From RHKX01 sp963743875 (GTDB lineage Bacteria > Actinomycetota > Thermoleophilia > Solirubrobacterales > 70-9): a DNA stretch of 64,000 nucleotides. Under the pieces are notes generated by a model. It was not told the DNA's origin. It worked only from the letters and a program-made list of their open reading frames with translations, and did no database searches. Position numbers and translations under genes: made by a program. Of this stretch, positions 34,928 to 44,129 are shown piece after piece. Each line of letters begins with the position of its first letter. Position 1 is the stretch's first letter. The stretch is from the NCBI GenBank assembly GCA_963743875.1, contig CAVURM010000001.1, positions 806,001-870,000 of the forward strand. Direction: 5' to 3'.

Positions 34928-36640
34928 CTAACGTCTGGCGACGGAGAGCAGCTGACGCGCTTCCGGAACCCGCATCGCGAGAATCGCGCCCAGGTAGACG
35001 AACCCGCCGGCGGTCAAGGCGATACCGAGCGAGGTGATCTGCGCCACGGTGCTGCGACCGAGCGCGTTGTCGAGCAGATCCCAGACCAGATAGGAGACGC
35101 CGGCGAGCGCCGCTGAAGCAACCGTGATCCGAAGCGCCGCATCGAGCAGCGCCGGGAACTCGATCCCCTTCAGCGGGCGCCGCAGGACAAGCATCTGGGC
35201 TGCAACGCTGACGGCGGTCGCGATCGCCGTACCGGCGACGATCCCGGCGACCCCGAACGGCTTGTAGAAGGCGAACGCGGCGACTGCGGTGATCACCAGG
35301 TTCACGGCAGCGATCCAGGTCGGCGTCCAGGGCCGCTGGAGGCTGAAGAAGGTTCGGGTGAGGATCAAGAAGAGACCGTTGAAGGGGAGCGAGAAGGCGA
35401 ACCAAAAGAGCGCCGTCGCGACGAGAGGCGTTTCGTCGGGAGTGAAGGCTCCGCGCTCGTAGACGAGGCGGATCATCGGCTCGGAGAGCACGAGGATCGC
35501 GGCCGCCGCGGGAATCAGGACCAGCAGGATCATGCGCATCCCGTTGGCCATGGTTCGGCGGAGGTCGTCGTAGTCCCGTCGCGCCGCGTAACGCGCCAGG
35601 GTCGGGAAGATCACCGTGGTCACGGCGACCGAGAACATGCCTTGAGGCAGCATGTAGATGCGGAAGGCCTTGTCGATCGCGGCCGGAGCTGTGTCGGAGA
35701 GAAGCTGGTCGGTCCCCTCGAGCACCCCGGGGATCAGCGTGCCGAAGATGCTGTTGATGACCAGGTTGACGTTGATCAGCCCGAGGCTGATGGTTACCGG
35801 GAGCATCAGCAGAAGCACCCGCTTGATCAGTGGGCTGTGCCAGTCGAAGACGCGCACCATCCGAAACGGGGTGTTGCGCAGGTCGAAGGAGACGAGGGCG
35901 AGCTGCAGCGCGGTACCGACGAGCACGCCGATCGCGTACGCGTAGATCTTCTTGTCCTCGGAGAACATCGGGGAGACGCCGACGAGCACGCCGATGATCG
36001 CCAGGTTCCAGAACAGTGGTGCGATGGCGAACATCGCGAAACGCTGGTAGCTGTTCAGGATCCCGACCACGACGCCGGAGAGCCCCAGCATCAACAGGAT
36101 CGGGAACAGGAGCTGCGACAACCCGATGGTCAGGTCGAGCGTCGCACCCTCGAGTCCAGGCGCGAACACCGGGATCACGACCGGGGCCAGGAGGATGAAG
36201 AGCGCCGTGATCACGCCGAGGACTGCGGTGATCAGGAAGATCAGCGTCGAGGCGAGCCGGAACGCCTGGCGTTTGTTGCCCATCTCGAGCTGCTCGGTGA
36301 AGACCGGCACGAACGCCGCCTGCAGGGCCGCATCGGCGAACAGGCTGCGAACCAGGTTGGGGATCTGGAAGGCAATCGTGAAGGCGGTCATCGAAGCGCC
36401 GACGCCGAAGTAGCGCGCGGCGATGATCTCGCGGACCAGGCCGACGAAGCGGGACGCGCCGGTCGCGATGCTGAAGAACGCAGTCGAGCGGCCGATCCGG
36501 CGGTTCTGAGCGGTCGGCTCCGCGGCGAGAGCGGACCCCGCGAACTCCTCATCGATGGGATCGACGGCCATCGCGCCATGGAAGCGCTCGGCGCGCTCGG
36601 GCAACGGCGGCAGGCCGGGCTTGTCGGTCGAGTCCGTCAT
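34928..36640 (-). CDS. murJ: Lipid II flippase MurJ (MviN)
   Basis: A MATE-like membrane protein of 570 aa with about 14 helices that flips lipid II for peptidoglycan synthesis. Family blocks: ASRFVGLVREIIAARYFGVGASMTAFTIAFQIPNL, RSLFADAALQAAFVPVFTEQL, and YMLPQGMFSVAVTTVIFPTLAR. The cytoplasmic N-terminus (about 50 residues) is polar. The ATG at 36640 is chosen; a TTG one codon upstream is also possible. It is divergent from rpsT with only 25 nt between the starts. Confidence 0.95.
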   Translation of the reverse strand: MTDSTDKPGLPPLPERAERFHGAMAVDPIDEEFAGSALAAEPTAQNRRIGRSTAFFSIATGASRFVGLVREIIAARYFGVGASMTAFTIAFQIPNLVRSLFADAALQAAFVPVFTEQLEMGNKRQAFRLASTLIFLITAVLGVITALFILLAPVVIPVFAPGLEGATLDLTIGLSQLLFPILLMLGLSGVVVGILNSYQRFAMFAIAPLFWNLAIIGVLVGVSPMFSEDKKIYAYAIGVLVGTALQLALVSFDLRNTPFRMVRVFDWHSPLIKRVLLLMLPVTISLGLINVNLVINSIFGTLIPGVLEGTDQLLSDTAPAAIDKAFRIYMLPQGMFSVAVTTVIFPTLARYAARRDYDDLRRTMANGMRMILLVLIPAAAAILVLSEPMIRLVYERGAFTPDETPLVATALFWFAFSLPFNGLFLILTRTFFSLQRPWTPTWIAAVNLVITAVAAFAFYKPFGVAGIVAGTAIATAVSVAAQMLVLRRPLKGIEFPALLDAALRITVASAALAGVSYLVWDLLDNALGRSTVAQITSLGIALTAGGFVYLGAILAMRVPEARQLLSVARR

Positions 36641-36647
36641 CAATCGC

Positions 36648-36653
36648 TACAGT
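36648..36653 (+). promoter_or_regulatory. Possible -10 box for rpsT
   Basis: TACAGT on the plus strand, 12 nt before the rpsT ATG, implying a leader of only about 5 nt. It must overlap any murJ promoter. Confidence 0.35.
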
Positions 36654-36665
36654 GTGCGGCCGCTG

Positions 36666-36926
36666 ATGGCCAACATTGCTTCACAGAAGAAAAGAATCCT
36701 CCGCTCCGAGCGGGAGCACGACGAAAACCGTCGTCTCACCGGTGCGGTCAAGACACACTTCCGTCGCCTCGAGAGCGCGGTCGATACGGGCAAGTCCGAA
36801 TCGGTCGAGACCGAACACAGGGCCCTGATCTCGAAGATCGATAAGGCCGTCCAGAAGGGCGCGATGCACGCCAACACCGGCGCACGTAAGAAGAGTCGCG
36901 CCGCTCGCGTCGTCTCAGCCTCGTAG
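36666..36926 (+). CDS. rpsT: 30S ribosomal protein S20
   Basis: An 86-aa basic protein of the small subunit (MANIASQKKRILRSEREHD at the start, KGAMHANTGARKKSRAARV near the end), typical of S20. The ATG at 36666 gives the family length; the open frame upstream is inside murJ. No Shine-Dalgarno sequence precedes it. It is one of only five plus-strand genes and sits between the divergent murJ-lepA genes and the convergent holA. Confidence 0.95.
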   Translation: MANIASQKKRILRSEREHDENRRLTGAVKTHFRRLESAVDTGKSESVETEHRALISKIDKAVQKGAMHANTGARKKSRAARVVSAS

Positions 36927-36960
36927 CTCTCCCCTCCCCAATCACGGTAGCTCGAAGGCC

Positions 36961-37941
36961 TCAAGTGCCGTCGCGGGCGGCCGCACGCCGGACGGAAAGC
37001 GTCAACGCAACCTCGTCGCTGTAGTTGGATCCCCCGCGGGTCCACCACTCGAGATCCGCGATCGCCCCGATTGCCGCCGAGAGTTCGGCCGAGTCCACCC
37101 CCTGGACCGATCGAACGAGCATCCTGGAGGGATACGGAGCCATCGGGAGCTCCGCCTCCACCTTCCCGGCCGGGGTGCCGGCTTCGATCGCCGCCGCGGC
37201 CTGATAGGCGCTGCGCAGCCTCGAGGCCATTCCGTAGACCATCGGAGTGACCGCCTCGCCCTGATCCATCAGGATGTCGGCTGTGGCGACCGCGGCCTCG
37301 CGGTCGCGGGTGACGATCGCATCGGCGAGTGCCCACCCCGCCCGCTCGGACGTGTCCGTGGTCATCCGCTCGATGTCCTCGATATCGACACTGCCGCCGG
37401 GACCGGCCCAGAGCGCCAACCGATCCAGTTCGCCGCCCAACCGCTCGGTGTTGTCCCCGATTCTGACCGCAAGCGCGCGAGCCGCCTGGGGATCGAGCGA
37501 GAACCCGCGGGCCCGGGAACCGGCGACGATCCAGCCGGGCAGGTCTCGTTTGCTCGGCGCCTCGAAGGTGGCAACGTCACCGCCTGCTGACTTGACAGCT
37601 TCGGCAAGCCCCTTGGGCGCCATGCCGCGGGCGACCAGCACGACCGTCACCTCGACCGGAGCCGAGGCGAGGGCCTCCGCCACCAGCTTGACCTGAGCCG
37701 CCTTCCAGCGCTCGACCCCGTCGGCGAGCAGGTAACGGCGCTCGGCGGTCAGCGACATCGCCGGTATCGATCCGATCAGGGCGTCCACATCAGGCGCGGC
37801 GGCGGCGGAGGCGTTGAAGGTCTCGAGCGCCCCCGCTCCGCCCTCCCGCTCCGCCCGTGCGCGCAATCGCGACAACGTCGCCGAGAGCTTCGCGGCGTCG
37901 CCACCGGCGAAGAGATACGCGGGTTTCATCTCATCTGCCAC
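36961..37941 (-). CDS. holA: DNA polymerase III delta subunit
   Basis: A 326-aa clamp-loader subunit that opens the sliding clamp. AYLFAGGDAAKLSATLSRLR opens the N-terminal domain; GGELDRLALWAGPGGSVDIEDIERM and the following helical segment match HolA domain III. Length and position next to comEC and rpsT are typical for Actinobacteria. GTG start with a TAGACT box 8 nt upstream, in the gap after comEC. Confidence 0.92.
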   Translation of the reverse strand: MADEMKPAYLFAGGDAAKLSATLSRLRARAEREGGAGALETFNASAAAAPDVDALIGSIPAMSLTAERRYLLADGVERWKAAQVKLVAEALASAPVEVTVVLVARGMAPKGLAEAVKSAGGDVATFEAPSKRDLPGWIVAGSRARGFSLDPQAARALAVRIGDNTERLGGELDRLALWAGPGGSVDIEDIERMTTDTSERAGWALADAIVTRDREAAVATADILMDQGEAVTPMVYGMASRLRSAYQAAAAIEAGTPAGKVEAELPMAPYPSRMLVRSVQGVDSAELSAAIGAIADLEWWTRGGSNYSDEVALTLSVRRAAARDGT

Positions 37942-37949
37942 CGGAATTC

Positions 37950-37955
37950 AGTCTA
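37950..37955 (-). promoter_or_regulatory. -10 box of leaderless promoter for holA
   Basis: TAGACT on the minus strand, 8 nt before the GTG at 37941. It gives holA a promoter independent of comEA-comEC. Confidence 0.5.
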
Positions 37956-37977
37956 CGTCCGGGGGCGGTCCAACCCG

Positions 37978-40338
37978 TCAGCCACAGCCGGATCTGTCCC
38001 CCAATGGTGATCCACGCTCCGTCTCGACGCCGAGCCCGGCCGGACCGAGTTCGACCGTGAGATCGCCGTCGAGGTCCGTTCGCAGCGTGCAGACCCCGTG
38101 ATCGGAAAGGGTCTCCAGGGTTCCGACGGTCGGGTGGCCGTACGTGTTGTCGGCGCCGACGCCGATCAGCGCGACCCGCGGCACCGACCGGTCGAGCAGG
38201 GCCGAGAGACCGGCGTCGTCGCTGCCGTGGTGGGCGACCTTGAGCACGTCGAACGGCCCCGGGTCGAGGTGGGTGACCTCAGACTCGGCGTCGCCCGTGA
38301 GCAGCGCGTCGTAGCCGCCGAAGCGAACCGCGAGGATTAGCGAATCGTCGTTGGTCTCCGCAGCCGGGGAATAGATGTGCTCGCGGGGCGGCCAGAGCGC
38401 ATCGAGGCTCATGGCTCCAAATCGCAACGAGCTCCCCTCCGCCGCAGCCACTATCCGAACGCCGGCGGATCGAGCGGCGGCCTCGATCCGGGGAATGGGA
38501 CGAGCCCGGATCAGGTCGTCGACCGCGACGGACTCGAGCACCTCGAAGAGCCCGCCGGAATGGTCGCGATCCTGATGGGAGACGACAACGGCGCGGAGAT
38601 GACCGATCCCACGGTCGGTGAGCGCATCGGCTGCGCCGCCTCCAGGTGGTCCGGCGTCGACCAGGACCGAGCCGCCCCGGGGCGGCTCGAGCAGGGTTGC
38701 ATCACCCTGTCCCACGTCGAGCTCGATCACGCGCAGCGTCCCCGGCGACGGCGCGCCGTCAACGGTCGGGCCGAGCGGAACGAGGGTCGCCAGACCTGCG
38801 AGAACGACGAGCGCCGCACCGATCCGCACGGATCGGGAGGTGCCCAGTTCCCGGCGGCGCCGCAGCCACCGGATCGAAAGAGAGGCCGCTGCCGAGACCA
38901 GCAGGTAGATCACGATCACCGCCCCCGGCGCCGGTAACGGGACCTCGATCTCCGACCAGGACCGGGAGCCGAGCATATGCGCGACCCAGGCGACGTAGTC
39001 GATCAGAGCTCCCTCTACCGATCCGAGCCCCGCGGGAGGGAGTCCCGGCAACTGCCCCAGCAGGCCGATCACCATCCCCAGCCACATGACGGGCGCGACT
39101 GCCGGTAGGGCGAGCAGGTTGGCCGGGATCGAGGCCGGCGAGAGACGCTCGAAATCATGGGCAATCAGCGGAGCGGTTGCGACGGTGGCCGCCAGGGTGA
39201 TGGCGATCCCGTCGCCGAGGCCCCTGCTGAGCGACTCGGGAAGCCGCCCCCCGAGCCGCTCAGTGATCAGCTCTCGCAACGGGCCGGCCCAGAGGATGAT
39301 CCCGATCACGGCGGCGAAGCTGAGCTGCCAGCCGATGTCCTCCCCGAATCGCGGGTTGACCATCAGGGTCACCACCGCGGCCAAGATCGGCGGGTAGGCC
39401 CGATCGGTCGGCCGCCCCGCGAACGTGGCGACGATCGCGGCAGCCCCCATCACCCCGGCCCGCTGGATGGATGGCCCGCCTCCCGCGACGGGAACGTAGA
39501 TTGCGATCACGGCGATCGTGAGCAGTAGCCGCGACCGCAACCGGAGACCGAAAAGTGCCAGGACGACGCCGGCGAGAACCGCCAGCAGCATCACGTTCTG
39601 GCCGGAGACGGCCAGCAGATGGCTGAGGCCGGAACGTCTGAACTCCTCGCGTGTGACGGGATCGATCCGGTCGTCCTGTCCGAGGACGAAGCCTCGCGCG
39701 AGAGCCGCCTGGTCCGGGCCGACCCCTGCTCCGAGCGCCCGCTCGGCCCGATCGCGGATCCGGTCGAGCGCGCCGGATACGCCGCCTCGCGACGCTCCGG
39801 TGAGGACGATCCGTCGGGAATGAAGTTCGAACTCGGCGCCGACCCGCTCCAGCTCCGCGGCCCGGAAGTCATCCGGGGCCGTGAGCGAGCCACGGACTCG
39901 CACCTCGCTGCCGACCGGCAGGTCGCCCACCGGCTCAGGGGCCACGACCACCACTCGGCCCGCGTCGGCCTGCAACTGCACCCGCACCTCTCCGTAGCTC
40001 CGGCGCGGAACGGCCTCCACGAACCCGGTGATCTCGACCGCGTCACCGGCTCGGCCGGACAACGCCCCCGCATCGATGGCCTCGACGCGGGCCGAGCCGA
40101 GGCCGAGGCCGATCAGCCCACCGACGCCCGCCAGGGCGAGTAGAAGGACGACGACCGAGCGTGAGGAGGCTCCCTCCCCCACCGCAGTCACGTCCCGCCC
40201 GGCGACGGCGATGCCGAGCGAGGCGACCAAAGCGCACGGGAGCCACCCCCCGGGGGCCGTCAGGTGCGCAGACATCAGCAACCCGACGGTGCCCCCGGCG
40301 AGGGCCGCATGGCGCCACCAACCGATCCATCCGCTCAC
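37978..40338 (-). CDS. comEC: ComEC/Rec2 DNA-uptake channel
   Basis: A 786-aa membrane protein for transport of single-stranded DNA across the membrane in natural transformation. The N-terminal third contains helices and a DUF4131-like OB region; the Competence domain includes SGLSHLLAVSGQNVMLLAVLAG. The C-terminal metallo-beta-lactamase domain has ELDVGQGDATLLE, SHQDRDHSGG and KVAHHGSDD. All three usual parts are present and intact. It follows comEA by 15 nt. Confidence 0.95.
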   Translation of the reverse strand: MSGWIGWWRHAALAGGTVGLLMSAHLTAPGGWLPCALVASLGIAVAGRDVTAVGEGASSRSVVVLLLALAGVGGLIGLGLGSARVEAIDAGALSGRAGDAVEITGFVEAVPRRSYGEVRVQLQADAGRVVVVAPEPVGDLPVGSEVRVRGSLTAPDDFRAAELERVGAEFELHSRRIVLTGASRGGVSGALDRIRDRAERALGAGVGPDQAALARGFVLGQDDRIDPVTREEFRRSGLSHLLAVSGQNVMLLAVLAGVVLALFGLRLRSRLLLTIAVIAIYVPVAGGGPSIQRAGVMGAAAIVATFAGRPTDRAYPPILAAVVTLMVNPRFGEDIGWQLSFAAVIGIILWAGPLRELITERLGGRLPESLSRGLGDGIAITLAATVATAPLIAHDFERLSPASIPANLLALPAVAPVMWLGMVIGLLGQLPGLPPAGLGSVEGALIDYVAWVAHMLGSRSWSEIEVPLPAPGAVIVIYLLVSAAASLSIRWLRRRRELGTSRSVRIGAALVVLAGLATLVPLGPTVDGAPSPGTLRVIELDVGQGDATLLEPPRGGSVLVDAGPPGGGAADALTDRGIGHLRAVVVSHQDRDHSGGLFEVLESVAVDDLIRARPIPRIEAAARSAGVRIVAAAEGSSLRFGAMSLDALWPPREHIYSPAAETNDDSLILAVRFGGYDALLTGDAESEVTHLDPGPFDVLKVAHHGSDDAGLSALLDRSVPRVALIGVGADNTYGHPTVGTLETLSDHGVCTLRTDLDGDLTVELGPAGLGVETERGSPLGDRSGCG

Positions 40339-40353
40339 CGCGATCGGCGGGAC

Positions 40354-40965
40354 TCAGGGTTGGAGCCGGTCGCTCAGCGACTCGATCGTGGCGGGACCGA
40401 TGCCGGGGATCTCGTCCAATTGCTCGATCGACGAGATCCCTCCGTTCTCGTCTCGATACTGGAGGATGTCCGCGGCCGTGACCGGCCCAATGCCCTCGAT
40501 CGTCTCCAGCGCCGCCTGGTCGGCGGAACCCAAGCTGATGGGTCCTTCCTCTGCGGCCGTCGCAGCGGCGGTCGATCCCACGGCACCCGTCCCGGCGCGA
40601 GACGGAACGACCACCTGCTGCCCGTCGGCCAGCCGCGCCGCGAGGTTGATCGAGTTCGGGTCCGCCCGACCGGTGGCCCCGCCGGCCCGTTCGACCGCAT
40701 CGGCAACGCGGGAGCCGGCCGGCAGCCGATAGACGCCGGGCTCGCCGACCGCACCGGCGACGTGGACCACGACGTCCCCGTTTGTAGCGGGGGGTCCCCC
40801 GGTGCCGACGGGTTCGGTGGCGAGCACGGCTCCCGTCCCTCCCGTCGAAATCTCCGCCGAACCGGTCGACGCCTCCTCTCGCACGGCTCGGATGCCGAGC
40901 AGCAACAGCACGATTCCGATCGCCGCGTAGACGGCGAGCTGGGTGCGGCTCACACCGTCGAGCAT
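40354..40965 (-). CDS. comEA: ComEA DNA-binding competence protein
   Basis: A 203-aa membrane-anchored protein that binds incoming double-stranded DNA. One N-terminal helix (LAVYAAIGIVLLLLGI), a Ser/Thr/Gly-rich linker, a SLBB domain (VVVHVAGAVGEPGVYRLPAGSRVADAVERAGG), and a C-terminal double helix-hairpin-helix (ETIEGIGPVTAADILQYRDENGG and LDEIPGIGPATIESL). Together with ComEC it indicates a capacity for natural transformation, though no pilus genes are in this window. Confidence 0.94.
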   Translation of the reverse strand: MLDGVSRTQLAVYAAIGIVLLLLGIRAVREEASTGSAEISTGGTGAVLATEPVGTGGPPATNGDVVVHVAGAVGEPGVYRLPAGSRVADAVERAGGATGRADPNSINLAARLADGQQVVVPSRAGTGAVGSTAAATAAEEGPISLGSADQAALETIEGIGPVTAADILQYRDENGGISSIEQLDEIPGIGPATIESLSDRLQP

Positions 40966-41048
40966 GTCCCTCGTGTCCGGTCGCCGAGCATCGTTCCCCG
41001 AGCCTGAACGCCGGGGCCGCGCGTGTGGCGCCCAACGATTGAACTTCC

Positions 41049-41064
41049 GTCACGAAAGCGTGAC
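41049..41064. terminator. Short hairpin between cupin gene and comEA
   Basis: GTCACG (41049-41054) pairs with CGTGAC (41059-41064) around AAAG. It lies downstream of the cupin gene and upstream of comEA. No T-tract follows on the minus strand, so a terminator role is only possible. Confidence 0.35.
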
Positions 41065-41092
41065 TATTGCCTCGCGCCCGGAATCCGGGGGG

Positions 41093-41494
41093 TCAGTAGA
41101 GGTCGGAGTCCTCGTCGTAGCCGACGGTCGCAGCGGACTGCCGGCCGATCGTTTCCTCCACGGAGACGGCGGGTGATTGCACCGAAACGAGCAACAGGGT
41201 CTCGGTCCCCCGGTTGGCGACGACGTGATCGCTGGCGGGCGGGATCAGCGCGAGATCGCCCGGCTCGAGGCGCTCGGTGTCGCCGGTGGCCGACAGCTCG
41301 CCGACGCCGCCGACGACGACGTAGACCTGCTCGGCCTCCTCGTGCGAATGCAGCTCCTGCTCGGTGTCCGGCGGGACTTCGATCCAGGTCACCGTCATGT
41401 TCCGCGACCCGAGTTCCCCTGCATCCATGAGGATGTGAGACCTGAGCCGATGAAAATCCTTCACGGCGGCGTCGGAGAGGCGCCTGACGAGCAT
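41093..41494 (-). CDS. Cupin-domain protein
   Basis: A 133-aa single-domain cupin. The first metal-binding motif is HSHEEAEQVYVVVGG and the second is around GDLALIPPASDHVVANRG, giving His and Glu ligands. The family binds diverse small ligands; substrate unknown. A Ser/Val-rich tail follows the barrel. It stands alone between leuS and comEA. Confidence 0.85.
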   Translation of the reverse strand: MLVRRLSDAAVKDFHRLRSHILMDAGELGSRNMTVTWIEVPPDTEQELHSHEEAEQVYVVVGGVGELSATGDTERLEPGDLALIPPASDHVVANRGTETLLLVSVQSPAVSVEETIGRQSAATVGYDEDSDLY

Positions 41495-41572
41495 CAGCGG
41501 GGTTTCTAGCAGACGCCCGCCCGATCCCGGTTACGGCCTCGTTCACCTTGCGCAGCCGGGAGTCGACGCAGA

Positions 41573-44116
41573 TCAGCGAACGACGAGGTTGACGAGCTTG
41601 CCGGGGACGACGATCTCCTTGACGACCTCGAGCCCGTCAAGGTGTGCGGCGACCTTCTCGCTGCCCCGGGCGGCCGCGAGAACTTCGGCCTCGTCGGCCG
41701 ACGACGGCACCTCGATCCGATCCCGCAGCTTGCCGTTGACCTGCACGACGAGGGTGATCACATCCTTGATCAGCAACGCCTCGTCGGCGACCGGCCAGGG
41801 CTCGTCCCAGATCCGGCCGCCCTCGAGCATCTCCCACACCTCGGAGGCGATATGGGGAGCGAACGGGAAGACGAGCGACGCTGCGGTGGCGGTCGCGAAA
41901 TGCAGCGCTCGCTCTCCATCGGGATCCCCCAGCAGGTCCGCCTTCAACCGGTAGGCCTCGTTGACGAGCTCCATGACGGCGGCGATGACGGTGTTGAACT
42001 GAAAGTCGCGCTCGAAGTCGCGCGTTGCCTTGTCGATCGCCCAATGCGCCTTGGCCAGCAGCTCGCGCGTCCTTCCCGTGCTCGACCGCTGCCACTGCGG
42101 ATCGACGGCTGACGACTCGAATCCGGCCGCTTCGAGGGCGAGTCTCCAGAGACGTGAGAGGAAGCGCTGCACCCCGTCGACGCCCTCGTCGACCCAGTCG
42201 CCACCGCGGTCGGGCGGACCCATGAAGCAGACGTAGGTGCGGGCTGCGTCGGCCCCGTAGCGGGATACGTAGTCGGCGGGGTTGACGACGTTGCCCTTCG
42301 ACTTGCTCATCTTGTGGCCGTCGCGCGTGATCATCCCCTGGGTGAAGAGGTTCGCGAACGGCTCCTGTATCCCGATCAAGTCCTCGTCTGCCAACGCCTT
42401 GGTGAAGAAGCGGGCGTACATGAGGTGCAGGATCGCGTGCTCGACACCGCCGATGTACTGATCGACCGGCATCCAGTGGTCGGCGATCTCGCGATCGAAC
42501 GGCAGCTCGGTGTCGTGAGGGTCGAGGTAGCGCAGGAAGTACCAGGACGAGTCGACGAAGGTGTCCATCGTGTCGGTTTCACGGCGGGCCGGACCGCCGC
42601 ACCGCGGACACTCCGTCTCGACCCATTCGGTGGCGGTCGCGAGCGGGCTCTGCCCCTTCGGCCGGTAGTCCTCGACGTCAGGCAGCTCCACCGGTAGCTG
42701 GTCGTCGGGGACGGGAACGGTCCCGCAGGCACCGCAGTGGATGATCGGGATCGGGCACCCCCAGTAGCGCTGGCGCGAGAGCAGCCAATCGCGGAGGCGA
42801 TAGTTGACGGCCAGCTTACCCCTGCCCTCGACCTCCAGCTCATCGATGATCCGGCGCTTCGCAGCGTCGGGGCTGAGACCGTCGAGGTCGCCGGAGTTGA
42901 CGAGGTGGACGTCCTCGAATTGGGTGACGAACGCCTCGTCGGCGGGAACCTCAGCGCCGTCGCTGGGCGCAACGACCTGCCGGACCGGAAGATCGAACCT
43001 GCGGGCGAACTCGAAGTCGCGCTGGTCGTGAGCAGGCACGGCCATGATCGCGCCGGTCCCGTACTCCATCAGCACGTAGTCGGCCACGAACATCGGGATC
43101 TGCTCGCCGTTGACGGGGTTGGTGACGGTGCGCCCGAGGCGGACGCCGGTCTTCTCCCGATCGTCGTCGCCGCGCTCCCCGGTCGACTGCCGCAACGACG
43201 CCGCCACGTACTCGCGGACCTCGTCGGCGTTCGCCGTCCCCTCGATCAGCCGATCGAGATCGGGATGCTCGGGGGCGAGAACGAAGAACGTGGCCCCGAA
43301 AAGGGTGTCCGGCCGGGTCGTGAAGACTGGGAAGTCGAGCCCCAGCTCCTCACAGCGGAAAACCGCCTCGGCGCCCTCGGAGCGGCCGATCCAGTTGCGC
43401 TGCATCGTGACCACGTGCTCGGGCCACGACTCGAGCAGGTCGAAGTCGGCCAGCAGCCGGTCGGCGTAATCGGTGATCCGGAAGTACCACTGCTCCAGCT
43501 TCTTCGGCACGACCTCGGTGCCGCAGCGCTCGCAGCGCCCGTCGACGACCTGCTCGTTGGCGAGCACCGTCTGATCCTTCGGACACCAGTGGACCGCGGC
43601 GTCGGTCTGGTAGGCCAGGCCGGCATTGAAGAGACGCAGGAAGATCCACTGTGTCCAGCGGTAGTACTCCGGCTCGTGGGTCGCGATCTCGCGGCTCCAA
43701 TCGACGGAGATGCCCCAGGACCGGAATTGCTCGCGAAAGCTCGCGATCGATCGCTCGGTCGAGACCCGTGGATGCTCGCCGGTTCGGATCGCATGATTCT
43801 CGGCGGGCAGGCCAAAGGCGTCGTAGCCCATCGGCTGAAGCACCCCGTAGCCGTTGCGACGCCGGTAGTGGGCGATCGCATCGCCGACCGAGTAGACCTT
43901 CAGGTGGCCGACGTGGGGCTCGCCCGACGGGTACGGGAGCATGACGAGCACGTAGGCCTTCGGCTTGTCCGGGTCGAAGCCGGGATCGCCCGGGTTGGGG
44001 ACCTCCCAGGTCCTCTCCTGAGCCCAGATCCCCTGCCACTTGCCCTCGAGAGCGCGCGGGTCGTAGCGGGCGGGCTCGTCGCTCGGGGCGATGCTGGTCT
44101 CGTCTTCGGTCGACAT
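41573..44116 (-). CDS. leuS: Leucyl-tRNA synthetase
   Basis: An 847-aa class Ia synthetase. The HIGH-like motif is PYPSGEPHVGHLKVY, the KMSKS loop HKMSKSKGNVVNP. Zinc-type cysteines are visible in WCPKDQTVLANEQVVDGRCERCG and in ECPRCGGPARR. The CP1 editing domain contains TRPDTLFGATFFVLAPEHP. The ATG at 44116 (MSTEDETSIAPSD) is chosen over a start at 44173. A TAGACT box lies 10 nt upstream of it. No T-box leader is present. Confidence 0.97.
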   Translation of the reverse strand: MSTEDETSIAPSDEPARYDPRALEGKWQGIWAQERTWEVPNPGDPGFDPDKPKAYVLVMLPYPSGEPHVGHLKVYSVGDAIAHYRRRNGYGVLQPMGYDAFGLPAENHAIRTGEHPRVSTERSIASFREQFRSWGISVDWSREIATHEPEYYRWTQWIFLRLFNAGLAYQTDAAVHWCPKDQTVLANEQVVDGRCERCGTEVVPKKLEQWYFRITDYADRLLADFDLLESWPEHVVTMQRNWIGRSEGAEAVFRCEELGLDFPVFTTRPDTLFGATFFVLAPEHPDLDRLIEGTANADEVREYVAASLRQSTGERGDDDREKTGVRLGRTVTNPVNGEQIPMFVADYVLMEYGTGAIMAVPAHDQRDFEFARRFDLPVRQVVAPSDGAEVPADEAFVTQFEDVHLVNSGDLDGLSPDAAKRRIIDELEVEGRGKLAVNYRLRDWLLSRQRYWGCPIPIIHCGACGTVPVPDDQLPVELPDVEDYRPKGQSPLATATEWVETECPRCGGPARRETDTMDTFVDSSWYFLRYLDPHDTELPFDREIADHWMPVDQYIGGVEHAILHLMYARFFTKALADEDLIGIQEPFANLFTQGMITRDGHKMSKSKGNVVNPADYVSRYGADAARTYVCFMGPPDRGGDWVDEGVDGVQRFLSRLWRLALEAAGFESSAVDPQWQRSSTGRTRELLAKAHWAIDKATRDFERDFQFNTVIAAVMELVNEAYRLKADLLGDPDGERALHFATATAASLVFPFAPHIASEVWEMLEGGRIWDEPWPVADEALLIKDVITLVVQVNGKLRDRIEVPSSADEAEVLAAARGSEKVAAHLDGLEVVKEIVVPGKLVNLVVR

Positions 44117-44129
44117 CGGATGCGGGAGT

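Noticed and set aside
44117..44129. A T-box leader before leuS
   Set aside because: The gap is only 13 nt and a TAGACT box lies 10 nt before the start; there is no room for a T-box.
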